From assembly GCA_022601535.1 (NCBI GenBank), contig JAJACK010000001.1, positions 345,764-409,763 of the forward strand: DNA of 64,000 nt. Direction: 5' to 3'. Position 1 is the first letter of the stretch. Each line of letters starts with the position of its first letter. Source of the stretch: Chlamydiales bacterium (GTDB lineage Bacteria; Chlamydiota; Chlamydiia; Chlamydiales; JAAKFR01). A program made the translations under genes and the position numbers. This document shows, one piece after another, positions 24,700 through 33,745 of the stretch. The notes below the pieces were generated by a model. The model did no database searches, had not been told where the DNA came from, and saw nothing but the letters and a program-made list of their open reading frames with translations.

Positions 24700-26776
24700 G
24701 GAGTTTGTCGACGTATTCTTGGATCACTTTAGAAGATAGGGTTTGTGGGAGAACGTAGGGGTCTGCTCCTTTCTCTCCAGGATAGAGAACATAGACTGGA
24801 ACTCCGCTGCGACCCAATTTCTCAAGTTGTTCCGTGATGACAGGGTCTTTTTTTGTCCAATCGGCCATCATGGTAACAATGCCGTGTTGGTTGAAGAGTG
24901 TTGCCATATCTGAGGAGTGCAAAACAACTTTATTAGCTTGGCAGATGAGGCACCATTTCGCAGTGAAATCGACAAAAACGGGGGTTCCCGCTGCTTGCAA
25001 TTCGGCAACCCGTTGTGGAGTAAAGCTCTGCCACGCTCCACTTTGATCAGCGATTTGCCCTACTTCTACATCGCGGTATTTTTTGGCTGTCATCACCCCA
25101 TTTCCCACACCAAATGTAATGGCTATAAGAGCAATAGATGTGGCGATCAAGCGGGTCGGTTTTTTATGGATAGGGCTCGCCCATTTTCCATAGATCCATG
25201 CTCCCACTCCCATAATAAGGAGGGAAATGAGAAGGAGCATCGTTGCAAGATTCCCTGTTTGTGCTCCAAAAACCCAGATGAGCCAGACGACTGTTGCCAT
25301 CATCAAAAAGCCCATGATCTGTTTGAACGTGATCATCCAATTGCCCGGCTTTGGCAAGAATCGGACAAGCTTAGGAAAGGCGGCAAAAATGAGGTAGGGA
25401 GATGCCATTCCAAGACCCATACCAGTGAAGATCAAAAGCGCTTTGATCGGGGCAAGCGTAAGAGCAAAGCCGAGTGCAGGTCCAAGTAGAGGACCTGTGC
25501 AAGGGGTTGCAACAAGTGTTGCAAGTACTCCACTTAAAAATGAACTCATCATCGGCGATGATTGAGAAGATCCTGTTTTTTGCCCGAGTGAAATAAGAGA
25601 TGTTCCCAATTCAAAGACTCCAAATAGACTGAGTCCCAGTAGGAAGAGAATTCCAGCCAAGATAACAACAAAAGCAGGCTCTTGAAGTTGGAAGCCCCAA
25701 CCGACACTCTGTCCGTAGGCGCGAAGCAAGAGCAATGCTCCTGATAACAACCAAAACGAAACCATCACACCCATTGTGAAGGTAAGACCATGCTTGAAGA
25801 TTAAGCTCCGCTTTTCATGAGCCATCTTGACAAAACTGAAGATTTTCAATGCAATTACCGGCATCACACATGGCATCACATTGAGGAGAATTCCTCCGAG
25901 AAAAGCGAGTCCAAGAGCGACCCAAAACTCGGTTGCATGTGCTCCTCCTAACTCTCCGGTTGCTCCGAAGATGGAGTCGATTTGAAGAGCTTTGACAACT
26001 TCACTCCCTTTCTCTTTAAAGAGCATCACACCTCTTAGCTCTTGAGGGACGTCACTTCCATCAAACCGCTTCAAGCTCACCTCAACTCCACCTCTGCTCA
26101 TCTTCACCTCTTGAGGAGCTTGGTAGTCGATCACCTCTCCATGTTGAGGGATAAAGACGACGGAATCAAAATTCCCTTTCGGAGACTTGAGATTGACAAT
26201 GATCTCATCCTTCTTTGTCTTGACAGTTGCACTTGTATCTTGAGGAAGAGCGGCCTTCACTTTTTCAAAGACCTTTGCCATCTCCCTATCTTTAGTAGGA
26301 GCTTGGTCGGTAACGGGAAGTGTTAGATGTAAATCTGCTTGACCAGGCTGGCATGAATCGTTGCATGCAAGCCAAGTGACATTTGCTTTAAGATCGATCA
26401 GTTCAGATGGAAGAACCTTAGGTGGTGTGATTTCAGTGAGAAGTAAAACCGAATCGGTGTAACCAAAACCGACCATACTCTCATTTGTAAATTTCTCTGG
26501 ATAAGGCCATTTGATTGAACCCGCTTCAAATCCTTCAGGGAGTTGCCAGTTGATCTGTGTTGGGAAGCCGGCATCACCCGGATTTTGCCAATAAGTATCC
26601 CATCCATCAGCCATTTTCAGCTCAACGCCAACCCAAAATGGCTCCCCTGCTGCCACCGAGGTGTTCTCAGAGACTAGCGTCGCTTTGACAGGTTCTTGAG
26701 CCCCTTCAGCTGCATGAGCAAGTGGAGAGAAGGCGAAAAGACAAAAGAGAGGTAGAACAAGACGTATCAGCTTCAT
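24683..26776 (-). CDS. dsbD: Thiol:disulfide interchange protein DsbD
   Basis: Passes reducing power from cytoplasmic thioredoxin to the periplasm. Order: signal peptide (1-22, ending HAAE); an N-terminal DsbD-alpha/DsbC-like domain to about 270 with CNDSCQ near 133-138; a membrane core of about eight helices with MPCVMPVIALKIFSF and VATPCTGPLLGPALGFAL, holding the two core cysteines; and a C-terminal thioredoxin-like domain with KWCLICQANKVVL (about 608-620, CxxC). At 697 residues it is longer than E. coli DsbD (565). It heads the minus operon to sdhB. Confidence 0.93.
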   Translation of the reverse strand: MKLIRLVLPLFCLFAFSPLAHAAEGAQEPVKATLVSENTSVAAGEPFWVGVELKMADGWDTYWQNPGDAGFPTQINWQLPEGFEAGSIKWPYPEKFTNESMVGFGYTDSVLLLTEITPPKVLPSELIDLKANVTWLACNDSCQPGQADLHLTLPVTDQAPTKDREMAKVFEKVKAALPQDTSATVKTKKDEIIVNLKSPKGNFDSVVFIPQHGEVIDYQAPQEVKMSRGGVEVSLKRFDGSDVPQELRGVMLFKEKGSEVVKALQIDSIFGATGELGGAHATEFWVALGLAFLGGILLNVMPCVMPVIALKIFSFVKMAHEKRSLIFKHGLTFTMGVMVSFWLLSGALLLLRAYGQSVGWGFQLQEPAFVVILAGILFLLGLSLFGVFELGTSLISLGQKTGSSQSSPMMSSFLSGVLATLVATPCTGPLLGPALGFALTLAPIKALLIFTGMGLGMASPYLIFAAFPKLVRFLPKPGNWMITFKQIMGFLMMATVVWLIWVFGAQTGNLATMLLLISLLIMGVGAWIYGKWASPIHKKPTRLIATSIALIAITFGVGNGVMTAKKYRDVEVGQIADQSGAWQSFTPQRVAELQAAGTPVFVDFTAKWCLICQANKVVLHSSDMATLFNQHGIVTMMADWTKKDPVITEQLEKLGRSGVPVYVLYPGEKGADPYVLPQTLSSKVIQEYVDKLHAQTN

Positions 26777-26784
26777 GCTTTAAG

Positions 26785-26813
26785 ATTTTAGCAACTTTTC
26801 AAAAAAAAGTAAA
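26785..26813 (-). promoter_or_regulatory. Promoter candidate for the dsbD-tatD-sdhCAB operon
   Basis: On the minus strand, TTTACT (26813-26808), a 17-bp spacer that includes a T run, and TAAAAT (26790-26785). The expected start is about 2 nt before the dsbD ATG at 26776, another very short leader. Consensus match only. Confidence 0.4.
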
Positions 26814-26864
26814 CCATTGAAAAAATTTGTCCCCTTTTTACCCCCCTTCCTCTAAGATGAGGGG

Positions 26865-27551
26865 ATGAACCCTATTCTAAGTGCCTATTTTGGATCCGAC
26901 CTCTTTGGTAAAATAATTTTTTTAACTCTTTTCACCCTTTCAATTGTCACATGGGCCCTTTTTCTTCAAAAATATTTTTTACAAAAACAGGTCAAAAGAG
27001 AGGGGTTCCTCTTTTTTCAAGCCTTTGATAAAAACCGGCACGACCCACTCTCTTTAAACCCAAAAGACGTCCACCCTTTTGCCACCCTCTACCGCTCTTT
27101 AAGAATGACGGCAATGGCCCTTTTGAAGAAAAATCAAACCTTTAAAGAGGAGGAGACGGTTTTTCTCTCTCGAAACGACATCGACCTGATGCAGGCACAG
27201 TTGACAAGTGCTGCCTCTTTGCAGACAAAGCAGCTTGAAAAGCACCTCTTTATTCTTTCGACGATTGTAAGTCTTGCTCCATTCCTCGGCCTTCTTGGAA
27301 CGGTGTGGGGAATCTTGCTTACGTTTGGAGAGCTACAAACAACGACACAAATCCATGCCAATTCGACAATCATGGGGGGACTTTCAATGGCGCTTGGAAC
27401 AACTGTGTTTGGTCTTTTAGTTGCGATTCCTGCATTGATTGCGCACAACTATCTTCGCTCTTCTATTCGACATTTTGCAACAGATATGGATGATTTTTCC
27501 CAAACTGTTGTCGCTTCAATTGAACTTCAATACCGGAAGGTCGATGTCTGA
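26865..27551 (+). CDS. tolQ: TolQ/ExbB-type proton channel protein
   Basis: The inner-membrane motor subunit of the Tol-Pal system (228 residues). The pattern is typical: TM1 at about 15-35, a cytoplasmic loop, then TM2 and TM3 with LAPFLGLLGTVWGILLTF (about 137-154) and GGLSMALGTTVFGLLVAIPA (about 170-189). The order tolQ-tolR-tolA-tolB-pal and the chlamydial setting favour TolQ over ExbB. It overlaps tolR by 8 bp. The system energises outer-membrane constriction during division. Confidence 0.9.
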   Translation: MNPILSAYFGSDLFGKIIFLTLFTLSIVTWALFLQKYFLQKQVKREGFLFFQAFDKNRHDPLSLNPKDVHPFATLYRSLRMTAMALLKKNQTFKEEETVFLSRNDIDLMQAQLTSAASLQTKQLEKHLFILSTIVSLAPFLGLLGTVWGILLTFGELQTTTQIHANSTIMGGLSMALGTTVFGLLVAIPALIAHNYLRSSIRHFATDMDDFSQTVVASIELQYRKVDV

Positions 27552-27930
27552 TGATGAACCTGAAATCAACCTCACCCCTCTGATCGATGTCGTCTTTGTC
27601 ATCTTGATCATGTTTATCATAATCGCACCGCTGCTAGAAGTGGATCGGGTTGAGCTTGCACAAGGCCCTTCTGTCTCTAGAGCATCGGTCGAAATGCAAA
27701 GCCCAATTGCGATCCATGTCTTAAAAGACAATTCGATTGTCATCAACAAACAGACTGTCACTTTAAGGGAACTTTCTGCTTACATGCAAAGAGCTAAAGA
27801 GCAGTACCCCGAAATGCAGCCCCAACTCTTCCAAGATAAACAAGCACACTTTGGGACATACCAGTCGGTAAAAAATGTGGTTGCCGCAGCGGGATTTGAT
27901 CAGCTTGACGTTATTTTAGAGCCGGAGTGA
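27544..27930 (+). CDS. tolR: TolR/ExbD-type proton channel protein
   Basis: A 128-residue partner of TolQ. MSDDEPEINLTPLIDVVFVI starts with the conserved short cytoplasmic segment, and the TM Asp in PLIDVVFVILIMF (residue about 15) is the proton-carrying residue. The periplasmic domain (VEMQSPIAIHVLKDNSIVIN) has the ExbD fold pattern. The ATG at 27544 was chosen because the open frame upstream lies within tolQ. Confidence 0.92.
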   Translation: MSDDEPEINLTPLIDVVFVILIMFIIIAPLLEVDRVELAQGPSVSRASVEMQSPIAIHVLKDNSIVINKQTVTLRELSAYMQRAKEQYPEMQPQLFQDKQAHFGTYQSVKNVVAAAGFDQLDVILEPE

Positions 27931-27933
27931 GTT

Positions 27934-28560
27934 TTGAAATCGACAGCCATTGTTGTAGCCATCCACTTTCTTGCTTTAGTCCCTTTTTTTCAATGGAAGC
28001 CCCCTCCCTCTCCCTCCACTCCTCATGTGATTGTCCATACAGTGCAACTTGAGAAACCTAAACCTATCACGCAGAAGCAACCTCCCCCTCCTCAACCAGT
28101 TGCAAAAAAACCCGTGGCCAAAAAAGTGACGCCTAAAAAACCTGCAGTTAAAAAAGAAGTGGCGAGAGAGAAAAAAACCGACAACTCTCAACTTCTTGCA
28201 ATGATGGAAGAGAGCTTACAAGGATTAGAACAGACGAAAACACCCAAAACAACGTCTGTGAGTGCTCCAGATAAAATTGGGACATTGAAAAGTGAAGTGT
28301 GGACAGAAGTGAGCTATCAACAAATGCTCGTCAGTTATCTACAAGACCGTCTCCATTTTCCTGAAAAAGGGGAGGTGAGAGTGAAATTTTTGGTCAACCG
28401 AAACGGATCGATTGCAACTCTAACCGTTGTCAAAGCTTCAAGTGCAATGAATAAAAACTATGTGAGTCAAAAACTAGAAAACCTCTCCCTTCCCCACTTT
28501 GGCTCCTCTTTTAAAGGGGAAAAAACCCACTCTTTTTCTGTAACATTGACGAGCAATTGA
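27934..28560 (+). CDS. TolA/TonB-like periplasm-spanning protein
   Basis: A 208-residue protein between tolR and tolB, starting at a TTG (27934) 3 bp after tolR. Residues 3-18 are a single N-terminal helix. A Pro/Lys-rich segment follows (KPKPITQKQPPPPQPVAKKP, about 37-75), typical of a TonB/TolA spacer. The C-terminal region, GEVRVKFLVNRNGSIATLTV at about 146-165, matches the TonB C-terminal fold pattern. It should link TolQR to Pal/TolB across the periplasm. In chlamydiae this position holds a poorly conserved protein; TolA function is inferred from architecture and position. Confidence 0.8.
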   Translation: MKSTAIVVAIHFLALVPFFQWKPPPSPSTPHVIVHTVQLEKPKPITQKQPPPPQPVAKKPVAKKVTPKKPAVKKEVAREKKTDNSQLLAMMEESLQGLEQTKTPKTTSVSAPDKIGTLKSEVWTEVSYQQMLVSYLQDRLHFPEKGEVRVKFLVNRNGSIATLTVVKASSAMNKNYVSQKLENLSLPHFGSSFKGEKTHSFSVTLTSN

Positions 28561-28569
28561 CTTTTTGTT

Positions 28570-29895
28570 ATGAACTTAGCCATGCGTTATTTTTTTCTTA
28601 TTCTAGTTTGTTCTTTCTCTCTCTTTGCAGATGAAGAAATTGTCGTTCACCTAACATCAGATGATCAACTCTCTACAGTTGCTATCAACCCAATCCGAGG
28701 GCATGGGTTTGACAAAACCTATCTCGCCAAATTGGAGAAAATTTTCCGTTTTGATCTCGGCCATAACGGACATATGACGGTTGTAAAGTGTACACACCGC
28801 GGTTCATTGCTCGATCAAGACCGATGGAGCAGCGAGGGGGTTGATTTTGCAGCTGAGCTCTCACTATCGGGAAGCTCCCTTGGAGCTAAAGTCCTCAATG
28901 TAAAAAGTGGAGAAATCAAACAACTCCGTGATATCGAGTTGACAGGTGTCTTAGGTTCAGATCGGCGAAAAATTCATGAGATTGCCGATGCGATTCATTA
29001 CACCTTCTTTGGCACCCCTGGAATTGCCTCTTCTCGTGTCCTGTATACTTTAAGAACACGAAAATCTTCTTCTTCAACAAATTGGAAATCTGAAGTTTGG
29101 GAATCTGATTACGATGGAGCCAACACCTCTCAAATCACGAATGATGGCCATCTTTGTGTCACGCCGACCTATCTTCCAGGAAAAGCAAATGAGCGGTGCC
29201 GCAATTTTCTTTTTGTCTCTTACAAGATTGGACAACCAAAGATCTATGTGAGTGATACACAAAAAGGGGGATTAAAACGGCTCACATTTTTGCGTGGCAA
29301 CCAATTGATGCCGACGATCTCTCCTCGGAAAGATCAAATCGCTTTTATCAGTGATATCTCTGGCAACCCCGATCTATTCATCCAAGATTTTTCCATTGAA
29401 AAAGGATTGCTTGGCAAGCCGCGGCAAATTTTTACAGCGCCCATGTCAACTCAAGGAACCCCAACATTTAGCCCAGATGGGAAGCAGATCGCTTTTGTGT
29501 CGAATAAAGATGGAACCGCTCGCATCTACACCATGCCCATTCCAGGTCGTGGTGAAGGATCGCTCAGACTCATCTCGAAAAAAAATCGCAATAGCACCTC
29601 TCCAGCTTGGTCAAGCGATGGGAAAAAACTCGCCTATTGTAGTACGACAAGTGGAGTGAGACAGATTTGGATCTACGATTTTGAAAAACATGAAGAGATT
29701 CAGTTAACGTCAGGGTCTGTCCACAAAGAGAACCCTACATGGGCTTCAAACAGTTTACACCTGATGTTCAATACAGAGATGAATAAAAGCGCTGAGCTCT
29801 ACCTTATCAACCTCAACCAGAAAGAGGCGGTGAAAATCACCTCCGGATCAGGAGAGAAGCGCTTCCCCACATGGGAGCCCTTAATAACCCGCTAA
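28570..29895 (+). CDS. tolB: Tol-Pal system beta-propeller protein TolB
   Basis: A periplasmic protein of 441 residues with an N-terminal signal (to about residue 21, FADEE). An N-terminal alpha/beta domain is followed by a six-bladed propeller of WD-like TolB repeats: LMPTISPRKDQIAFIS, GTPTFSPDGKQIAFVSNKDG, TSPAWSSDGKKLAYCS, ENPTWASNSLHLMFN and KRFPTWEP. It binds Pal and probably TolA. It starts 9 bp after the preceding gene; the MNLAM start was chosen, and a second ATG 4 codons later is equally possible. Confidence 0.93.
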   Translation: MNLAMRYFFLILVCSFSLFADEEIVVHLTSDDQLSTVAINPIRGHGFDKTYLAKLEKIFRFDLGHNGHMTVVKCTHRGSLLDQDRWSSEGVDFAAELSLSGSSLGAKVLNVKSGEIKQLRDIELTGVLGSDRRKIHEIADAIHYTFFGTPGIASSRVLYTLRTRKSSSSTNWKSEVWESDYDGANTSQITNDGHLCVTPTYLPGKANERCRNFLFVSYKIGQPKIYVSDTQKGGLKRLTFLRGNQLMPTISPRKDQIAFISDISGNPDLFIQDFSIEKGLLGKPRQIFTAPMSTQGTPTFSPDGKQIAFVSNKDGTARIYTMPIPGRGEGSLRLISKKNRNSTSPAWSSDGKKLAYCSTTSGVRQIWIYDFEKHEEIQLTSGSVHKENPTWASNSLHLMFNTEMNKSAELYLINLNQKEAVKITSGSGEKRFPTWEPLITR

Positions 29896-29908
29896 AAGAG
29901 GAAAAATC

Positions 29909-30586
29909 ATGAAAAAACAACTTGTTGTCCTATTGGGAGTCACCCTCCTATCCACTGCATGTCACAGAACAGGCAGAGAGGCGTGGGAAGATACAAAAAC
30001 GTGTAGCCGCTACGTGGGACAAGGGTTCCGAACCTTATTTGGGAATCACTCTGAAGGGAATGAATATGTCTCTTACAACAACTGGTATGAAGATGCCGAA
30101 TACGACCCTATGATTGCTGACAATGAATCTTACTCTCCACTCGAAATGGATGATTTCACTCCGCCTATCTCAAAAGAATCTCCGGGTGATCCAGGAAGCC
30201 CTATCCCTGGAGTTGAAGGATTTTCTACTCCACAAGGTGCTCTTGCCACTCTTTTTGCAAATATCCACTTCGATACCGATAACTACTCGATCAAAGGAGA
30301 TGACAACTACCACTACCTCCATGAAATTGCCAACTACCTCACTAAAAACCCCAGTCTCTTTGTCTTTGTCGAAGGACACGCAGATGAACGGGGAGCCGCT
30401 GCATACAACCTAGCTCTTGGATCAAGACGGTCTAACTCTGTACGAACATTCCTTATCCAAAATGGTGTCAGTCCAGACCAACTCTTCACCATCTCTTATG
30501 GAAAAGAGCGTCCTTTTGTTGAAGGACATGATTCAACCACTTGGGAGCAAAATAGACGTGCTCAATTTAAAACATATGAAAGGTAA
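29909..30586 (+). CDS. pal: Peptidoglycan-associated lipoprotein Pal
   Basis: An outer-membrane lipoprotein with lipobox LLSTAC (Cys about residue 18). After a roughly 110-residue linker comes an OmpA-like domain: IHFDTDNYSIK at about 121-131, EGHADERGAAAYNLALGSRR at about 157-176 with the diaminopimelate-binding Asp/Arg pattern, and ISYGKERPFVEG. At 225 residues it is longer than E. coli Pal (173) because of the linker. Retaining peptidoglycan-binding residues is consistent with chlamydiae that still make some peptidoglycan. A GAGGAAA site precedes the start. Confidence 0.93.
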   Translation: MKKQLVVLLGVTLLSTACHRTGREAWEDTKTCSRYVGQGFRTLFGNHSEGNEYVSYNNWYEDAEYDPMIADNESYSPLEMDDFTPPISKESPGDPGSPIPGVEGFSTPQGALATLFANIHFDTDNYSIKGDDNYHYLHEIANYLTKNPSLFVFVEGHADERGAAAYNLALGSRRSNSVRTFLIQNGVSPDQLFTISYGKERPFVEGHDSTTWEQNRRAQFKTYER

Positions 30587-31139
30587 TCCTCTTTTTTTTC
30601 TTCTTTTAGCCCCTCTACTATGGGGGGCTACACCTCATAAAGAGAGCTATGCAACACATGAGTTGCGTACCTCTTTTAAAGAGCTCACCTATCAGCTCAA
30701 CGCTCATCAGGTTGAGATCGACCTCCTTCTCGAACGGCTCAATGTTCTTGAAGGAAAGACAAGACAATCGTCAACAACTTCTCCAAACGAAGGACGGCTT
30801 GCCAAGGTTGAAGCTGCTCAAAAAAGCTTAGCTGCAGACCTCAAAACCCTCAAAAATCACCTTGAAAAGAGCAATGACTCGCTCCATAAATGTCAAAAAC
30901 AGCTCGCCACTCTCGATAAGCAACTCAATACTGATATCAAATCCTTGAAAGGATCGCTCCAGTCGATGATCGCCCTTCTCAAAGAGGGAGGAGACTCTAA
31001 CAAGAGCTACACTGTCTCCTCTGGAGACTCCCTTGGAGAGATTGCTTGTAAATTCAAAGTTTCAACTAAAGCTCTCAAAGAGCACAATAACCTCTCCTCT
31101 GATACTATCTTTCCTGGACAAAAATTATTAATTCCTTGA
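30576..31139 (+). CDS. LysM-domain secreted protein with a coiled coil (NlpD-like, no peptidase domain)
   Basis: A 187-residue protein beginning at the ATG at 30576, which overlaps the pal stop by 11 bp. Residues 1-18 form a signal peptide (FFLLLAPLLWGA). Residues 30-140 are heptad-rich (LERLNVLEG, KVEAAQKSLAADLKTLKNHL). The C-terminal LysM is YTVSSGDSLGEIACKFKVST to FPGQKLLIP (about 142-187), which binds glycan of peptidoglycan. In Chlamydia the gene after pal is also a LysM protein. The domain order resembles CpoB/YbgF plus LysM, so a role in septal peptidoglycan with Tol-Pal is plausible. Confidence 0.85.
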   Translation: MKGNPLFFLLLAPLLWGATPHKESYATHELRTSFKELTYQLNAHQVEIDLLLERLNVLEGKTRQSSTTSPNEGRLAKVEAAQKSLAADLKTLKNHLEKSNDSLHKCQKQLATLDKQLNTDIKSLKGSLQSMIALLKEGGDSNKSYTVSSGDSLGEIACKFKVSTKALKEHNNLSSDTIFPGQKLLIP

Positions 31140-31140
31140 T

Positions 31141-31180
31141 AATATTATTAATAACTAATTAAAAATTAGGAAATAATATT
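31141..31180 (+). terminator. AT-rich nested hairpin after the tol-pal operon
   Basis: AATATTATT (31141-31149) pairs with AATAATATT (31172-31180), and within it CTAATT (31155-31160) pairs with AATTAG (31164-31169). It directly follows the stop of the LysM gene. There is no T tract, so termination efficiency is uncertain. Confidence 0.45.
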
Positions 31181-31212
31181 AACACAAGCCCTGTTAATTC
31201 AAATAGTATCCC

Positions 31213-31438
31213 ATGCGGGGAAAAAAGCTTAAGTGAGAATAGCTGGAAGAAGATCAGCTATGTTGCATTTACGATCTTTTTTGTACTTGCGGTCACCGAC
31301 ATGGCTCTAGGTTTTCAAAGACCAAGCTTATTCACAGCTAACATTGCTGCAGGCACATTTCCCGTGATGGTCATCGCCTACGGCATCAGCTACTACGCAC
31401 AGATCCGAGCTGATAAAGCTTCTGAAGCCACTTTTTAG
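31213..31438 (+). pseudogene. Small two-helix membrane protein interrupted by one base in a G4A6 tract
   Basis: From the ATG at 31213 the frame reads MRGKKLK and stops at 31234. If one base is removed from the run GGGGAAAAAA (31217-31226), the frame becomes MRGKSLSENSWKK and continues uninterrupted for 74 residues to a TAG at 31436. That product has two hydrophobic segments (ISYVAFTIFFVLAVTDMALG and NIAAGTFPVMVIAYGISYYA) and a charged C-terminus. The downstream frame has no other good start; an in-frame ATG at 31301 would give a 45-residue fragment. It could be a true frameshift, a slippage-controlled gene or an assembly error. I recognise no family. Confidence 0.5.
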
Positions 31439-31442
31439 TTCC

Positions 31443-32447
31443 TTAAAGATACTCTTCTTTGGTCGAACGTTGGAGAAGCAGTTTGACCGCCTCTTTTGGA
31501 TTAAGCCCTTCATAAACAATTTTGTAGACAACTTCTGAAATAGGAAGCTCGATCTTCTCTTTCTTTGCAAGTTGTAGCGCAGATAAACAGCTGTAGGTCC
31601 CTTCTACGACCATACCGATTTCTTTTTTTGCTTCATCTGGTGTTTTCCCTTTCGCAATCAATCGCCCAAAGCGGTAGTTGCGACTCATGGTGGAAAGGCA
31701 GGTGACACAGAGATCTCCCATGCCGGCAAGCCCATTGAGTGTTTCGGCTTTACATCCATGTGTTTCAGCCAAACGGCGGATTTCATGCAATCCTCGGGTC
31801 ATCAGTGCTGCTTTGGTATTGTCTCCAAAGCCGAGCCCATCGGAAATACCACATGCAATAGCGATGATGTTTTTCAATGCTCCACCAAGCTCCACTCCAT
31901 TGATATCTGGATTGGGGTAGACACGGAATGTTGGAGTAGAAAAAGCGGTATGGATCTTCTTCATGACATCAGAGGAGTAGGCGCTACAAACGACAGTCGC
32001 TGGCAATCCCCCCAACACTTCTGGTGCAATCGAAGGGCCTGAAATGCATCCGATCTGCTTGCGGCATTTTTCCCCTAAAACTTCGACGGCAACTTCACTC
32101 AGAAGCAACCCTGTATTTTGCTCAATCCCTTTAGATGTCAAGACAATCGGACATTTTGGCAAATAGGTCTCTTTCACATTTTGCAACACTTGACGCACTC
32201 CAGCGGAGGTGACCCCCTCCACAATGAGATCTTTTCCACTCAATGCTTCTTTTAAATCCGTTGTAAAGTGGTGTGTCGGATGGGCTGAGTGGTCGGGCAA
32301 TTTAGGGTGTTGCCGCTTCTCATTTAAATGAGCGATCACTCCCTCTTCAATCCCCCATGAGGTGACTTCATATCCCTTTGAAGCGAGTAGATGGGCAAGG
32401 GTGTATCCCCAAACTCCTGTTCCTAAATAACCGATTTTTAACTTCAT
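31443..32447 (-). CDS. gpsA: NAD(P)-dependent glycerol-3-phosphate dehydrogenase
   Basis: Makes sn-glycerol-3-phosphate from dihydroxyacetone phosphate for phospholipid synthesis. The nucleotide fold is IGYLGTGVWGYTLAHLLASKG (5-25). LTSKGIEQNTG (about 107-117) precedes the conserved GPSIAPEVLGGLPATVVC (about 139-156). The catalytic region is ELGGALKNIIAIACGISDGL (about 187-206, with the key Lys) followed by GLAGMGDLCVTC. Length (334) is normal. It overlaps the upstream nucleotidyltransferase gene by 4 bp. I recall the same pair in Chlamydia. Confidence 0.95.
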   Translation of the reverse strand: MKLKIGYLGTGVWGYTLAHLLASKGYEVTSWGIEEGVIAHLNEKRQHPKLPDHSAHPTHHFTTDLKEALSGKDLIVEGVTSAGVRQVLQNVKETYLPKCPIVLTSKGIEQNTGLLLSEVAVEVLGEKCRKQIGCISGPSIAPEVLGGLPATVVCSAYSSDVMKKIHTAFSTPTFRVYPNPDINGVELGGALKNIIAIACGISDGLGFGDNTKAALMTRGLHEIRRLAETHGCKAETLNGLAGMGDLCVTCLSTMSRNYRFGRLIAKGKTPDEAKKEIGMVVEGTYSCLSALQLAKKEKIELPISEVVYKIVYEGLNPKEAVKLLLQRSTKEEYL

Positions 32448-33745
32448 AAATCCTCAATATAGGGGGTCTTCTGCGGAAATGGCTTCCCTTTCCATCGAGC
32501 TTTTTGCTCCGCTGTAGGATAGTAAAATGAGCTGCAAAGCTCAAATCTAGCCCCTTCTGGCGGGCAGTGCCCAGTAAGTGTTTCTAATAATTTCTGTTCG
32601 TGAGCCAACAGTGCAGCTTGAACGGTTGCTATGCTATCCGCTCCTTCTAAATTTTTCAAGGGAGCAAAGATCGATTCTCTTTCAAAGAGAATTGCTTCAC
32701 TTTTTTCAGAAGCAGAAAAGGTGTCAAAAATAAAGGTTTCAAATTTCCACGCATTTGGTTTTTCAGGGATCTCTCCTGTGACGGTTTTTGCCGCCTTTTT
32801 TGCAATATGGAGAGGGAGATTGAGTTCAGCGGCTCTCGCCATAAACGAGAGGGAGAAGAGAAAAAGCCCAACATTTGCATATTGATCTGGGACCTCTTCT
32901 TCAAATTCCCCATACTCTAAAACACCGAGCTTCCCCTCTATCAATGAGAGTGTTCCCGCTTTTTCTCCTTTCTCTTTTTTGATCGTCTCTATTGTGATGT
33001 CATTTTGATGGGCAAGGTGGTGGGAAAAAAGGGCATCATCGACTGGAAGAGCGAGGGGATTGTCAACCGGCAAGACACGGACGTGCTCAATCCCAAATCT
33101 TTGCCATTTTTGATAGATACCACTTTTGACAAACTGTTTGAAGATATCTCCATTTCCATTGGGACCAAAACAGAGCTCTCCAGGGCCAGAAAAAAAGAGG
33201 TCTCCATTGAAATTTAGAAGGGGCCATGTCGATTGAGAGCAAAAAGAGACTTGACTCGGCTTCAATCCAAAAAAGGAGTGTCTGATGAAAAAAGTTTCAG
33301 CCTCAGTTCGTTGTTCCGTTGAGGTCATAAAAGCAAGAGGAATGGGGTAGTTGTACTGCTTTGATGCAGCCGCTACTTTCTCTGCTAAAAGTTGGAATAA
33401 ACTCTTTTGTTGGATCAATGAGGTGGGCATAAACCCTTTCAACCCTTTCAAACGGAGGCGAGATGCTTGCCCTCCAGCTAAAATAAGACATCCAAAACGT
33501 TTGATATCTTCTGGATTAAGGGAATCACCTTCGAGTTTTGTCAGTGTGGGAGGGACAAAAAGAGGTTTTTTTTTCTCTTGATTTAGCAACGCCTGCTGCT
33601 GCCTTGAAAAAAGCTCCAAATCCATTTTTTTGATCTGCCGTAGAACTTTGCCATACTCTTCATCTGTCTTCAGATGATCGAGGAGCTGGTGTTGCCCTAT
33701 GAGATGGAGAATTTCATCGAGAGTTTTTCGCGCGTCTGAGCTCAT
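32444..33745 (-). CDS. UDPGP-family sugar-1-phosphate uridylyltransferase (UDP-GlcNAc pyrophosphorylase-like)
   Basis: A 433-residue nucleotidyltransferase. An N-terminal helical region (1-90) is followed by the nucleotide-binding loop CLILAGGQASRLRLKGLKGF (about 86-105), where the family norm is 'LAGGqGtRLG...PKG'. Here Gly-Thr is Ala-Ser and the Pro is Leu. PLAFMTSTEQRTEAETFF and VDNPLALPVDDALFSHHLAH fit the UAP/UGP fold. It probably makes UDP-GlcNAc or UDP-glucose; the loop changes make the exact substrate uncertain. It overlaps fliJ by 32 bp at its start. Confidence 0.8.
   Translation of the reverse strand: MSSDARKTLDEILHLIGQHQLLDHLKTDEEYGKVLRQIKKMDLELFSRQQQALLNQEKKKPLFVPPTLTKLEGDSLNPEDIKRFGCLILAGGQASRLRLKGLKGFMPTSLIQQKSLFQLLAEKVAAASKQYNYPIPLAFMTSTEQRTEAETFFIRHSFFGLKPSQVSFCSQSTWPLLNFNGDLFFSGPGELCFGPNGNGDIFKQFVKSGIYQKWQRFGIEHVRVLPVDNPLALPVDDALFSHHLAHQNDITIETIKKEKGEKAGTLSLIEGKLGVLEYGEFEEEVPDQYANVGLFLFSLSFMARAAELNLPLHIAKKAAKTVTGEIPEKPNAWKFETFIFDTFSASEKSEAILFERESIFAPLKNLEGADSIATVQAALLAHEQKLLETLTGHCPPEGARFELCSSFYYPTAEQKARWKGKPFPQKTPYIEDL

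Noticed and set aside
24917-25489. A 190-codon plus-strand frame
   Set aside because: Complement of the dsbD membrane core; the encoded sequence is low-complexity Cys/His/Arg-rich, typical of a shadow frame.
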